Shown: positions 55,274 through 62,106 of the stretch, piece by piece
Position numbering within the stretch: position 1 is the stretch's first letter
Layout of the letters: every line of letters begins with the position of its first letter
Source of the DNA: Chloroflexota bacterium
GTDB taxonomy: Bacteria; Chloroflexota; Anaerolineae; J036; Brachytrichaceae
NCBI GenBank assembly: GCA_025354985.1
Contig: JANXLU010000019.1
Coordinates: 62,001 to 126,000 of the forward strand
Direction of reading: 5' to 3'
DNA: 64,000 nt
Translations under genes and position numbers: made by a program
The notes under the pieces: generated by a model
The model's input: only the letters and a program-made list of their open reading frames with translations
Told to the model about the DNA's origin: nothing
The model's database searches: none

Positions 55274-55915
55274 TCATTTGGAGGACGTCGCGGGCCCACC
55301 GGGGAGCTCGGCATGCCGGGCTTTCGTCGTCTCAAGCAACCGTTCAAAGTAGGCGACCTGCATCCGCTTGGCGGCGTCCAGAATGCGCTGGGCCGCTTCG
55401 GCGTTCCCAGCCCGCAGCTCGGTGATCGACCAAATCAACAACGGCCGCATTGCGGCATTTGAAACACGCGCATAAAACAGGCTCTCCTCTTCGCTCAACG
55501 TGACTCCGTGTTGCGCGGCCACCTGTGCAATAAGCCAGCCCAGCCGCGCCCATACCAGCTTCTGAAACTGCTCGGTCAGCTTGGCCAGGGCGGAGCCCTC
55601 GCTGGCATTCAGGCTGATCGCGACATATCCCAGGTGCCCCCGACCGTAGGCAAAGATGTTGTCGATCAGCTGGGTGATCAGCCGTGCAGTTGAGCCATCC
55701 CCCGGCGCCCAATGTTGCGCCTCGGCATCCAGCGCGGCGAAGAAGCCTTGCGCATAACGACTCCCCACCGCCTGCAACAGCGACTCCTTGTTTGCAAAAA
55801 ACTGATACAGGCTCCCTATCGAAATGCCCGCCTGAGCCGCGATGTGATTGGTGGACGCGCGTTCATACCCCACATCCACAAACAGCTGCTCTGCCGCGTC
55901 CAAGATGCCGTCCAC
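55274..55915 (-). CDS. TetR-family transcriptional repressor
   Basis: 213 residues from GTG 55915. HTH: ILDAAEQLFVDVGYERASTNHIAAQAGISIGSLYQFFANKESLLQAV, a full TetR N-terminal domain. The C-terminal ligand domain is helical. The frame stays open upstream and reads like a genuine TetR extension (RPRLANLLRRDPQQERGQQR) to about 55990 with no ATG, GTG or TTG, so the true start may have been mutated or be a rare codon. The gene is divergent from the P450 remnant, and the operator at 56074-56110 lies between them. Confidence 0.85.
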   Translation of the reverse strand: MDGILDAAEQLFVDVGYERASTNHIAAQAGISIGSLYQFFANKESLLQAVGSRYAQGFFAALDAEAQHWAPGDGSTARLITQLIDNIFAYGRGHLGYVAISLNASEGSALAKLTEQFQKLVWARLGWLIAQVAAQHGVTLSEEESLFYARVSNAAMRPLLIWSITELRAGNAEAAQRILDAAKRMQVAYFERLLETTKARHAELPGGPATSSK

Positions 55916-56063
55916 CCGCTGTTGGCCACGCTCCTGCTGCGGGTCGCGTCTAAGCAGGTTGGCAAGCCGTGGGCGTCTGCCGCGTACCGGTCTTCCTGAT
56001 GCAGTTGTCGATTCTTCCGAAGTGATTGGAATACAGCTTACCCGACTTACTAAATTTTTACAC

Positions 56064-56092
56064 TTTACAAAGTGAGCAATTACTCGTATATT
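56064..56092 (+). promoter_or_regulatory. Promoter of the P450 gene
   Basis: TTTACA (56064-56069), a 17-bp spacer and TATATT (56087-56092). The first half of the TetR operator lies between the two boxes, so bound repressor would block RNA polymerase. Confidence 0.55.
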
Positions 56093-56110
56093 ATATGCGA
56101 GTAATTGCTC
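56074..56110. promoter_or_regulatory. Perfect 13-bp inverted repeat: putative TetR operator
   Basis: GAGCAATTACTCG (56074-56086), 11-bp A+T spacer, and its exact reverse complement (56098-56110). Each arm is itself a near palindrome (GAG-x-AATT-x-CTC), which suggests two repressor dimers. It overlaps both divergent promoters. Confidence 0.75.
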
Positions 56111-56117
56111 ATGTTAA
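56090..56117 (-). promoter_or_regulatory. Promoter of the tetR gene
   Basis: On the minus strand, TTAACA (56117-56112), a 16-bp spacer and consensus TATAAT (56095-56090). It overlaps the operator, which implies autorepression. Transcription would begin near 56083, about 170 nt before GTG 55915. Confidence 0.55.
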
Positions 56118-56131
56118 GGAACATCCTAATC

Positions 56132-56567
56132 ATGCAAACCACACTAGTTTCAAGTGACTCATCCGCCCGCCGCCCGGTGCGGGCTGCCAATAAAAAGAAG
56201 TCCCCGGGCCTCCTCATGCTCCGCAATGATTTGGTCGGTGCGCTCGATGCCGTATGGCAACAACAGGGTGATTTGGCGAATCTGCAGCTGGGACCGCGCC
56301 CAATGAAAATCATCTCAAACCCAGTGTTGGCGCGCGTTGCTGCTTGAGAAAAAGGCCACTTTGAACCGTGATGCGTATATTCCTTTCCTGACCGGCCCGC
56401 ACCTGTGCATCGGCAACTTCTTTGCGCTGATGGAAGGTCAGCTCCTGATTGCAATGATGGCCCAACGCTTTACCGTCCGTGAATTGCCTGGTCAGAATGT
56501 TGAGAAGCTGGCTACCATCACCATGCGCCCCAAGCACGGGCTCATGGTCCGGCTGGAGCGGCGCTAG
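56132..56567 (+). pseudogene. Cytochrome P450 remnant: N- and C-terminal ends joined
   Basis: From ATG 56132 (AAGGA upstream), ~65 residues match a P450 N-terminus: PGLLMLRNDLVGALDAVWQQQGDLANLQLGPRPMKIISNP. Near 56335 the sequence changes frame and jumps to the C-terminal end: LLEKKATLNRDAYIPFLTGPHLCIGNFFALMEG, with the heme-ligand Cys, then the last strands to 56567. Roughly 300 residues, including the I-helix and ExxR, are deleted. The upstream operator and promoter are still perfect. Confidence 0.85.
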
Positions 56568-56636
56568 TGGATTCATGCGGGCTTCAAATCTTTCAACCCG
56601 CAACCGCGCTGTTTGAGGGGTGCGCGGTCTCAAGAC

Positions 56637-56666
56637 ATGACTTATTTCGCCAGTTTGCCGTATACT
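56637..56666 (+). promoter_or_regulatory. Candidate promoter of the ABC exporter leader
   Basis: ATGACT (56637-56642), an 18-bp spacer and TATACT (56661-56666). Transcription would begin near 56673, giving a ~125-nt leader containing the leader peptide and attenuator described separately. Confidence 0.45.
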
Positions 56667-56675
56667 GATTCTTCA

Positions 56676-56711
56676 GTGCATTGGGCTAACATTAAGTCAA
56701 TTGGTTCTTGA
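56676..56711 (+). CDS. Possible 11-codon leader peptide of the ABC exporter operon
   Basis: GTG 56676 to TGA 56711 encodes MHWANIKSIGS. It starts within a few bases of the predicted transcription start, so it would be translated as a leaderless frame. Its last two codons and stop overlap the antiterminator arm GGTTCTT (56703-56709). No ribosome-binding site is visible. Speculative as a coding unit; the placement relative to the attenuator is the argument. Confidence 0.3.
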   Translation: MHWANIKSIGS

Positions 56712-56793
56712 CCATTTCTACCAAAACGCCTTGCCGACGCAACTCGGAAGTCTAAAAGAACCGCAGGTGCAACGCGTCTGCGGTTCTTCTTTT
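56703..56793 (+). promoter_or_regulatory. Attenuator: terminator with competing antiterminator arm
   Basis: AAGAACCGCAG (56756-56766) pairs with CTGCGGTTCTT (56778-56788), followed by CTTTT: a rho-independent terminator ending just before the ABC gene. GGTTCTT also occurs at 56703-56709 and can pair with the same AAGAACC (56756-56762), which would dissolve the terminator stem. The two folds are mutually exclusive, as in transcription attenuators. Confidence 0.6.
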
Positions 56794-56797
56794 CCCG

Positions 56798-58552
56798 TTG
56801 AACATCCCACTTGGAGACTATCTGAAATTATTGCGCGGATACCTGCGCAATGAGCGTGGTCGCGTGGCGCTGTTGGCACTGCTCATCATCTTGGGCATCT
56901 TCTTTGAGATCGCCAACCCACAGCTCGTGAGATTGTTTATTGATGAAGCACAGGCTGATGCCGATTACGCCAGGTTGGTGGGCCTGGCGGCGACATTTGT
57001 CGGGTTGGCTATGGTTCGCCAGATTATGGCGGTCGGCGCCGCGGTGCTGGGTGAGTCCGTGGGTTGGACCGCCACAAATGCCCTTCGCGGCGACCTTGCC
57101 GCACATGTGTTGGGTCTTGATATGGCGTTTCACAATAGCACGTCACCCGGCGCGCTAAATGAGCGGATTGATGGTGACGTCACCAACCTCGCCACTTTCT
57201 TCACACAAATGGTCATCAAGGTGATCGGCAATGGATTGTTGATGATCGGCGTGTTGATCGCGGTCGCGCGGGTGGATGCGCGCGTTGGGCTGGCAATCGG
57301 TGCGTTTGCGCTTATCACCATTGCGGTGTTGGTCCGCGTGCGCACATGGGGTATCCCGTATCAGGTGGCTAACCGCGCCCGATCCGCTGAGTTTGCCGGT
57401 TTTATTGGTGAGCGCCTGTCCGGTACGGAAGACATCCGCGCCCTAGGTGCGGTCAACCACACCATGTGGCAGCTCGACACGCTTTTGCGGGCGTGGTATC
57501 CGCACAACTGGCGCTCGGGCATGGTCTGGCTGGTCACCTTTTTTGTCACCGTCCTGATGTTTGCAGTCGGAATCACCGTGGCGTTGTGGGTGGGCTCTTC
57601 ACTGTGGCAGGCCGGGTTGATTTCGATCGGCACGGTGTATCTGATCTTTTCGTACACCGAAATGCTGCGCCGCCCTGTCAACGAAATTCGTCAGCAGGTC
57701 GAGGATCTTCAGCGCGCCAGCGCGAGTATCACCCGCGTTCGGGATTTGTTCGCGCTCAAGCCTGCGATTAATGACGACCAGGCCCGGCCCCCCGGCCCTT
57801 CCGTGCCATCGGCACCCACTGTCGCATTTTGCAACGTCACGTTTGCATATGAAGACGATGCGCCGGTGCTCCATGATGTCTCGTTTGAGTTGCCCGGTGG
57901 CGCCACTCTGGGGCTGCTTGGGCGCACTGGCAGCGGTAAGACCACCGTGGCGCGCCTGCTCACCCGACTGTATGAACCGAAACTAGGTGACATTTTGTTG
58001 GCTGGCGATTCGATGCGTCACCTGCCTTTGACTGTGCTGCGTCAACGCGTGGGCTTGGTCACGCAGGACGTCCAACTATTCAACGCCAGCGTGCGCGAGA
58101 ACGTGACATTGTTTGATGACCGCATCTCAGACGATGCGATTATGGGCGGGCTAAGCGGGCTCGAGCTTGGTGAGTGGTTGACGCGTTTGCCGGATGGGCT
58201 GGAAACTCGCCTGAAATCCGGTGGTGCGGGCATATCGGCGGGCGAGGCGCAACTGCTGGCGTTTGCGCGCATGTTTCTGCGCGCGCCCGGATTGGTGATT
58301 CTTGACGAGGCGTCCTCCCGATTGGACCCGGCAACCGAACGCTTGCTTGATGTTGCCACCGCCCGCCTGTTGCAAAACCGCACCGGGATCATCATCGCCC
58401 ACCGCCTGGCCACGGTGCAACGCTGCGATTACATTTTGATCCTGGATCATGGTCGGGTGCTTGAGTTTGGTCGCCGCCTCGATCTCGCACTCAACCCCGC
58501 CAGCAATTTTTACAGTCTGTTGCGTGCCGATCTTCACGAGGTGCTGGCGTGA
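56798..58552 (+). CDS. ABC exporter half-transporter (degenerate signature, catalytic Glu present)
   Basis: 584 residues from TTG 56798; CTG 56822 or TTG 56828, after GGAG at 56813, are alternatives. Residues ~15-310 are a six-helix ABC membrane domain. The ATPase has Walker A GRTGSGKTTV, Q-loop VGLVTQDVQLFN, a degenerate signature SAGEAQLLA in place of LSGGQ, Walker B LVILDEASSRLD with the catalytic Glu, and switch His in IIIAHRLATV. It pairs with the next gene, overlapping by 4 bp, as a heterodimeric multidrug-type exporter similar to BmrCD/LmrCD/TM287-288. A leader attenuator precedes it. Confidence 0.9.
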   Translation: MNIPLGDYLKLLRGYLRNERGRVALLALLIILGIFFEIANPQLVRLFIDEAQADADYARLVGLAATFVGLAMVRQIMAVGAAVLGESVGWTATNALRGDLAAHVLGLDMAFHNSTSPGALNERIDGDVTNLATFFTQMVIKVIGNGLLMIGVLIAVARVDARVGLAIGAFALITIAVLVRVRTWGIPYQVANRARSAEFAGFIGERLSGTEDIRALGAVNHTMWQLDTLLRAWYPHNWRSGMVWLVTFFVTVLMFAVGITVALWVGSSLWQAGLISIGTVYLIFSYTEMLRRPVNEIRQQVEDLQRASASITRVRDLFALKPAINDDQARPPGPSVPSAPTVAFCNVTFAYEDDAPVLHDVSFELPGGATLGLLGRTGSGKTTVARLLTRLYEPKLGDILLAGDSMRHLPLTVLRQRVGLVTQDVQLFNASVRENVTLFDDRISDDAIMGGLSGLELGEWLTRLPDGLETRLKSGGAGISAGEAQLLAFARMFLRAPGLVILDEASSRLDPATERLLDVATARLLQNRTGIIIAHRLATVQRCDYILILDHGRVLEFGRRLDLALNPASNFYSLLRADLHEVLA

Positions 58553-60354
58553 CCGCGACAAGTCCACGCAGTCTGAGCACGGCACAATTAATCTGGAGAT
58601 TGATGGGTTACCGGCCCTGGCTTTATTCTGGCAACGTGCTGGCCTGGAGCACCGTTCATATGGTTCCGCTGTTGCCCGGACTATTAAACCGCGAGTTCTT
58701 CAATACCTTGACTGGCAACGCCACGATGGGGCTAAGCTTGAACACGTTGCTCCTGGGCACGTTTGCTCTGGCGTGCCTCACCGCAATTACCGAGTTGTTG
58801 GGTGCCCTTGTGGATATTCCACACCGGTTTGTCACCGGCCATTTGCTGCGGCGAAATGTGTTTGGTCACATCTTTACCCGACCCGGTGCCCGTGCTATCG
58901 AGGGCTCCGTGGGCGATGTGTTTAACATTATCCGCGATGATGCCCGCACGGTGGAGGATCTGCTCAGTTGGGTTTGCGATGTGTCCGGCCAAATTCTGTT
59001 TAGCATCGTTGCCTTGATCATTTTGTTGAGTATCAATGCCCGCATGGCGCTGCTGGTCTTTGTGCCAATGATCCTGGTGGTGTGGGTTGCGCAGCGCGCC
59101 AACGATCGCATCTACCGTGCCAACGAAGTCAAACGCAATGCAGACGCCTCGGTGAGCGATGCGCTAAACGAGATGTTTGAGGGCGTGCTTGGCGTCAAGG
59201 TTGCAGGTGGAGAGGCGCGCTTGGTCCGACGCCTGGCCGCGCTCAGCGAGACCCGCAAACGCGCCGCGGTGCGCGCCAGCATCTTAAATTCGCTGCTGCA
59301 ATCCTTGTTTGGTAACACCGTGCAAGTGGGCACCGGTCTGCTGTTACTGGTAGCCGCCAGCCTGATGCAAGCCGGCACAAGTGCGTCTTTTACCGTGGGT
59401 GACTTTGCATTGTTTGTCTACTATCTGGGGTTTGTATCGAACCTAACCGTATTCTGGGGCCGCTTGATCGTGACCGTACAACAGTCCAGCGTGGCGCTGG
59501 ATCGAATGGATGGTCTGCTTCAGGGCGCTCCGAACTCGGTGCTGGTGCGCTATAGACCCCTGCCGTTGCGGCATGCGCTGGCCGCGGCAGTACCGGATTA
59601 CATTGGTGAGAGTGCGCCGTTGGCGCATCTTGAAACCCGAAAGCTGACCTGCGTGCATCCATCCACCGGTCAAGGTGTGCGGGACATCAACCTGACCATC
59701 CGCCGCGGCGAATACGTTGTTATCACCGGGCGGATCGGGAGTGGCAAATCCACCCTGGTGCGTGCGATGCTTGGGTTACTCCCGCTCACCGCAGGCGAAA
59801 TCCTGTGGAACGATAAACCGGTGGGCGACCCAGCAACGTTCTTTGTGCCTCCGCGTTGCGCGTACACGCCCCAAACACCCCGGCTATTTAGCCAAAGCCT
59901 GGAAGACAACATACGCCTGGGTGCGGCCGTCTCTGATGAAAAGCTGCGCAGCGCAGTGCGCCAGGCCGTACTCGAAGATGACCTGGCCGGGATGGAACAT
60001 GGACTCACCACGCGGGTCGGGGTGCGCGGCGTCAAGCTAAGCGGCGGCCAACAGCAGCGGGCCGCCGCTGCGCGGATGTTTGCCCGCTCCGCCGATCTGT
60101 ACGTATTTGATGATTTGTCCAGCGCGCTGGATGTGCTCACCGAGCAGCGGCTTTGGCAGCGGCTCGGTGATCTGCAGGGTGCAACATTTTTGGTGGTTAG
60201 TCATCGGCGCGCCGCACTTCAACGCGCCGATCGCATTATTCTGCTAAAAGACGGCATGTTGCACGCCGAGGGCACGCTGTCGGAACTGCTCGCGCAAAAC
60301 GACGAGATGCGCGCCATTTGGCGCACGGAGGATGGTGAAGCAAACAACCCGTGA
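58549..60354 (+). CDS. ABC exporter half-transporter (canonical signature, catalytic Glu replaced by Asp)
   Basis: 601 residues from GTG 58549, overlapping the previous stop (GTGA). Six membrane helices lie within ~20-320. The ATPase has Walker A GRIGSGKSTLV, Q-loop CAYTPQTPRLF, canonical LSGGQQQRAA, and Walker B LYVFDDLSSALD, where Asp replaces the catalytic Glu, and His in VVSHRRA. Together with its partner this gives one consensus and one degenerate ATP site, as in heterodimeric drug exporters. Acts in the cytoplasmic membrane to export an unknown hydrophobic compound. Confidence 0.9.
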   Translation: MTATSPRSLSTAQLIWRLMGYRPWLYSGNVLAWSTVHMVPLLPGLLNREFFNTLTGNATMGLSLNTLLLGTFALACLTAITELLGALVDIPHRFVTGHLLRRNVFGHIFTRPGARAIEGSVGDVFNIIRDDARTVEDLLSWVCDVSGQILFSIVALIILLSINARMALLVFVPMILVVWVAQRANDRIYRANEVKRNADASVSDALNEMFEGVLGVKVAGGEARLVRRLAALSETRKRAAVRASILNSLLQSLFGNTVQVGTGLLLLVAASLMQAGTSASFTVGDFALFVYYLGFVSNLTVFWGRLIVTVQQSSVALDRMDGLLQGAPNSVLVRYRPLPLRHALAAAVPDYIGESAPLAHLETRKLTCVHPSTGQGVRDINLTIRRGEYVVITGRIGSGKSTLVRAMLGLLPLTAGEILWNDKPVGDPATFFVPPRCAYTPQTPRLFSQSLEDNIRLGAAVSDEKLRSAVRQAVLEDDLAGMEHGLTTRVGVRGVKLSGGQQQRAAAARMFARSADLYVFDDLSSALDVLTEQRLWQRLGDLQGATFLVVSHRRAALQRADRIILLKDGMLHAEGTLSELLAQNDEMRAIWRTEDGEANNP

Positions 60355-60875
60355 CAAGCGTTTGCATGTTAAACCGCGGGGCGATAATCACGTATGTGAC
60401 ACCAACCTACACCTTGCGCGATGCGCACCCTGCCGATATCCCGAAATTGGTTACGTATCGCGTGCTGATGTTCGAGGAGATGGCCCGGCAGGCCGGCCAG
60501 ATGAACGATGCGGTCGTTATGGACCGGATGAACCGGGACTGTAACCGCATCATTTCAGCCGGCTTTGGCGCCGAGCATGTAGGCTGGCTGATCGAACACG
60601 AGGCGCGCCCGGTGGCCGGCGCAATGGTGTGGCTGCAGCCCTGGCTGACCACGCCAAAATATCCGGATGCAGTGCGTGCCTACCTGCACTCAGTGTATAC
60701 CGATCCCGCGCACCGTGGGGAGGGGTTGGCGCGCCGCCTAACCGAGCACGCAATGGAATGGTGCAAGGCGCATGGTCTCGGCTGGCTCCTGCTGCACGCC
60801 AGCGAGCAAGGGCGACCACTGTACGAAAGCCTCGGGTTTGAACAGGGCAACGAATGGCAGAAGGCTCTGACGTGA
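60351..60875 (+). CDS. GNAT N-acetyltransferase
   Basis: 174 residues from GTG 60351, overlapping the ABC gene stop by 4 bp; ATG 60366 or GTG 60395 are alternatives. It begins TYTLRDAHPADIPKLVTYRVLMFEEMAR. Motif A is YLHSVYTDPAHRGEGLARRLTEHAMEWCKAHG, and motif B is LLLHASEQGRPLYESLGFEQGNEW. It acetylates an amino group with acetyl-CoA. Its coupling to a drug exporter suggests it could modify the same compound; this is inference. Confidence 0.82.
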   Translation: MTSVCMLNRGAIITYVTPTYTLRDAHPADIPKLVTYRVLMFEEMARQAGQMNDAVVMDRMNRDCNRIISAGFGAEHVGWLIEHEARPVAGAMVWLQPWLTTPKYPDAVRAYLHSVYTDPAHRGEGLARRLTEHAMEWCKAHGLGWLLLHASEQGRPLYESLGFEQGNEWQKALT

Positions 60876-61381
60876 CGTTTTACAAATCGATTTGGAGCCG
60901 GGCGCTTACGATCAACACGATCTTGGGCGTGGCGCTATCACTGGTCACAGCCGCCGCATTCTCGTCCATCGGGATGACCGGTTTCTGGTTCCCAAGCGTT
61001 CTCGCAACTCTGCCAATCCTCTTAATCGCTGTTATGTTTGCACGATCCATTCGCGGCTACGAAGTGTCAACCGACGCGGTGTGGGTCGTGCGCTGGATTG
61101 ATCGGCGCCGCATTCCGCTCGACGGGCTCAAGGAAGTCGAACGCGCTCCAAGCGATATGGCGGCCGGTGTTCAACCCGGAAATCGCCAGACCAACGCCGC
61201 GCTGTTTGCCTACAACGCGATGTATGACAACGATGTATTGGGCCCGCACCAGGCCTATGCGACCGATCTTCAGCACGTTGTGGTGCTTCGTTACCCGGAT
61301 CGCATAGTCATTATTTCGCCCGACCGACCGGACGACTTTGTAAACGCAGTGCGATGCGCAATCGGCACTGCCAAAGCCTAA
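60872..61381 (+). CDS. Small membrane protein with bacterial PH-like domain
   Basis: 169 residues from GTG 60872, which overlaps the GNAT stop as GTGA and has AAGG 8 nt upstream; ATG 60854 is an alternative. Two hydrophobic helices (~15-60) are followed by a beta domain (GYEVSTDAVWVVRWIDRRRIPLDGLKEVERA, HVVVLRYPDRIVIISPDRPDDFVNAV) matching the bPH fold. Function unknown. It is the fourth and last gene of the exporter operon by spacing. Confidence 0.65.
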   Translation: MTFYKSIWSRALTINTILGVALSLVTAAAFSSIGMTGFWFPSVLATLPILLIAVMFARSIRGYEVSTDAVWVVRWIDRRRIPLDGLKEVERAPSDMAAGVQPGNRQTNAALFAYNAMYDNDVLGPHQAYATDLQHVVVLRYPDRIVIISPDRPDDFVNAVRCAIGTAKA

Positions 61382-61402
61382 CGAAGGCATAGAATCCTTT
61401 TT

Positions 61403-61659
61403 ATGAAAACCCCAACGGATGCGCGCGTCGAAACGCTACTGAAACGGATGACACTTGAAGAAAAGTGTGGCCTGATGTTTTACGCGGCGATTCAGGTTGG
61501 TTAGTACGGCAGTCTGGTTGAGGGGATGTCCCCACGTGGACCGGTAAGCTGCCATTTGAGTTACCCAAATCCATGGAAGCTGTTCGCAACCAACTTCCGG
61601 ATGTGCCCCATGATTCGGAGAACCAGCTGTTTGCTTTCGGGCATGGGCTTACGTTTTAG
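61403..61659 (+). pseudogene. Glycoside hydrolase family 3 remnant: N- and C-terminal ends joined
   Basis: ATG 61403 encodes RVETLLKRMTLEEKCGLMF, the standard GH3 beta-glucosidase opening, then stops at 61504. In another frame, from about 61525, the C-terminal end continues: TGKLPFELPKSMEAVRNQ and SENQLFAFGHGLTF before TAG 61657-61659. More than 500 residues between the ends are gone, including the catalytic Asp. Confidence 0.8.
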
Positions 61660-61689
61660 TTGCTGGCGCTTTAATAGGTAGTAAATTTG

Positions 61690-62034
61690 ATGCCAGATTG
61701 GTTCTATCGCACGGTCAGCCAGCGGGTGTTATTTGCACTGTCGCCCCAGCGTGCCCGTGATTTTGCGCAGGGAATGGTGGGTGGTCTCAGCCGGCTACCA
61801 GGCGGCAAGTATGTTATCGATTTGCTGGCGTTTCTCGTGCATGATCGGAACACCCTTGCCGGGCTAATGGCAACGGCTGGTGTCCCATACACCGGTCTTG
61901 CTTGGTTTGGCGCTCGACGTGGCCGTCATCGGGGCCAGGTGAACCAGCAGGATGACGGTCTGTTTTGTGCTATGGGTCATGATGGCGCGGCGGCCAAAAG
62001 CTGTGCCGAGATCGGACGAATGGCCGCATTGTAG
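61690..62034 (+). pseudogene. Dihydroorotate dehydrogenase 5' fragment fused to unrelated remnants
   Basis: ATG 61690 encodes PDWFYRTVSQRVLFALSPQRARDFAQGMVG, an opening seen in PyrD (quinone-type) proteins, for ~45-50 residues. From ~61840 the sequence is different: NTLAGLMATAGVPYTG resembles the D-Ala-D-Ala ligase segment that precedes the ATP-grasp core. The rest to 62034 is not recognisable. A full PyrD has ~350 residues. The pyrD match is moderate, the ligase match weak. Confidence 0.5.
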
Positions 62035-62106
62035 GCCCAACATCATGATTGGATGCACGAGTTACCCCGCGCGGATTTTCGGGCGGTCTTTGCCTGAGTG
62101 TGACCC

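Larger units (their letters stand above)
61382..62106. other. Gene-remnant stretch without an intact gene
   Basis: The GH3 and PyrD-like remnants fill most of this 725-bp region. 62035-62106 shows nothing recognisable. The plus-strand run of exporter genes ends at 61381 and the minus-strand aminotransferase ends at 62107. Confidence 0.6.

Noticed and set aside
56740-56800. T-box riboswitch in front of the ABC exporter
   Set aside because: There is a terminator/antiterminator switch, but no T-box sequence (AGGGTGGNACCGCG-like) and no specifier loop were seen, and the downstream genes are not amino-acid related.
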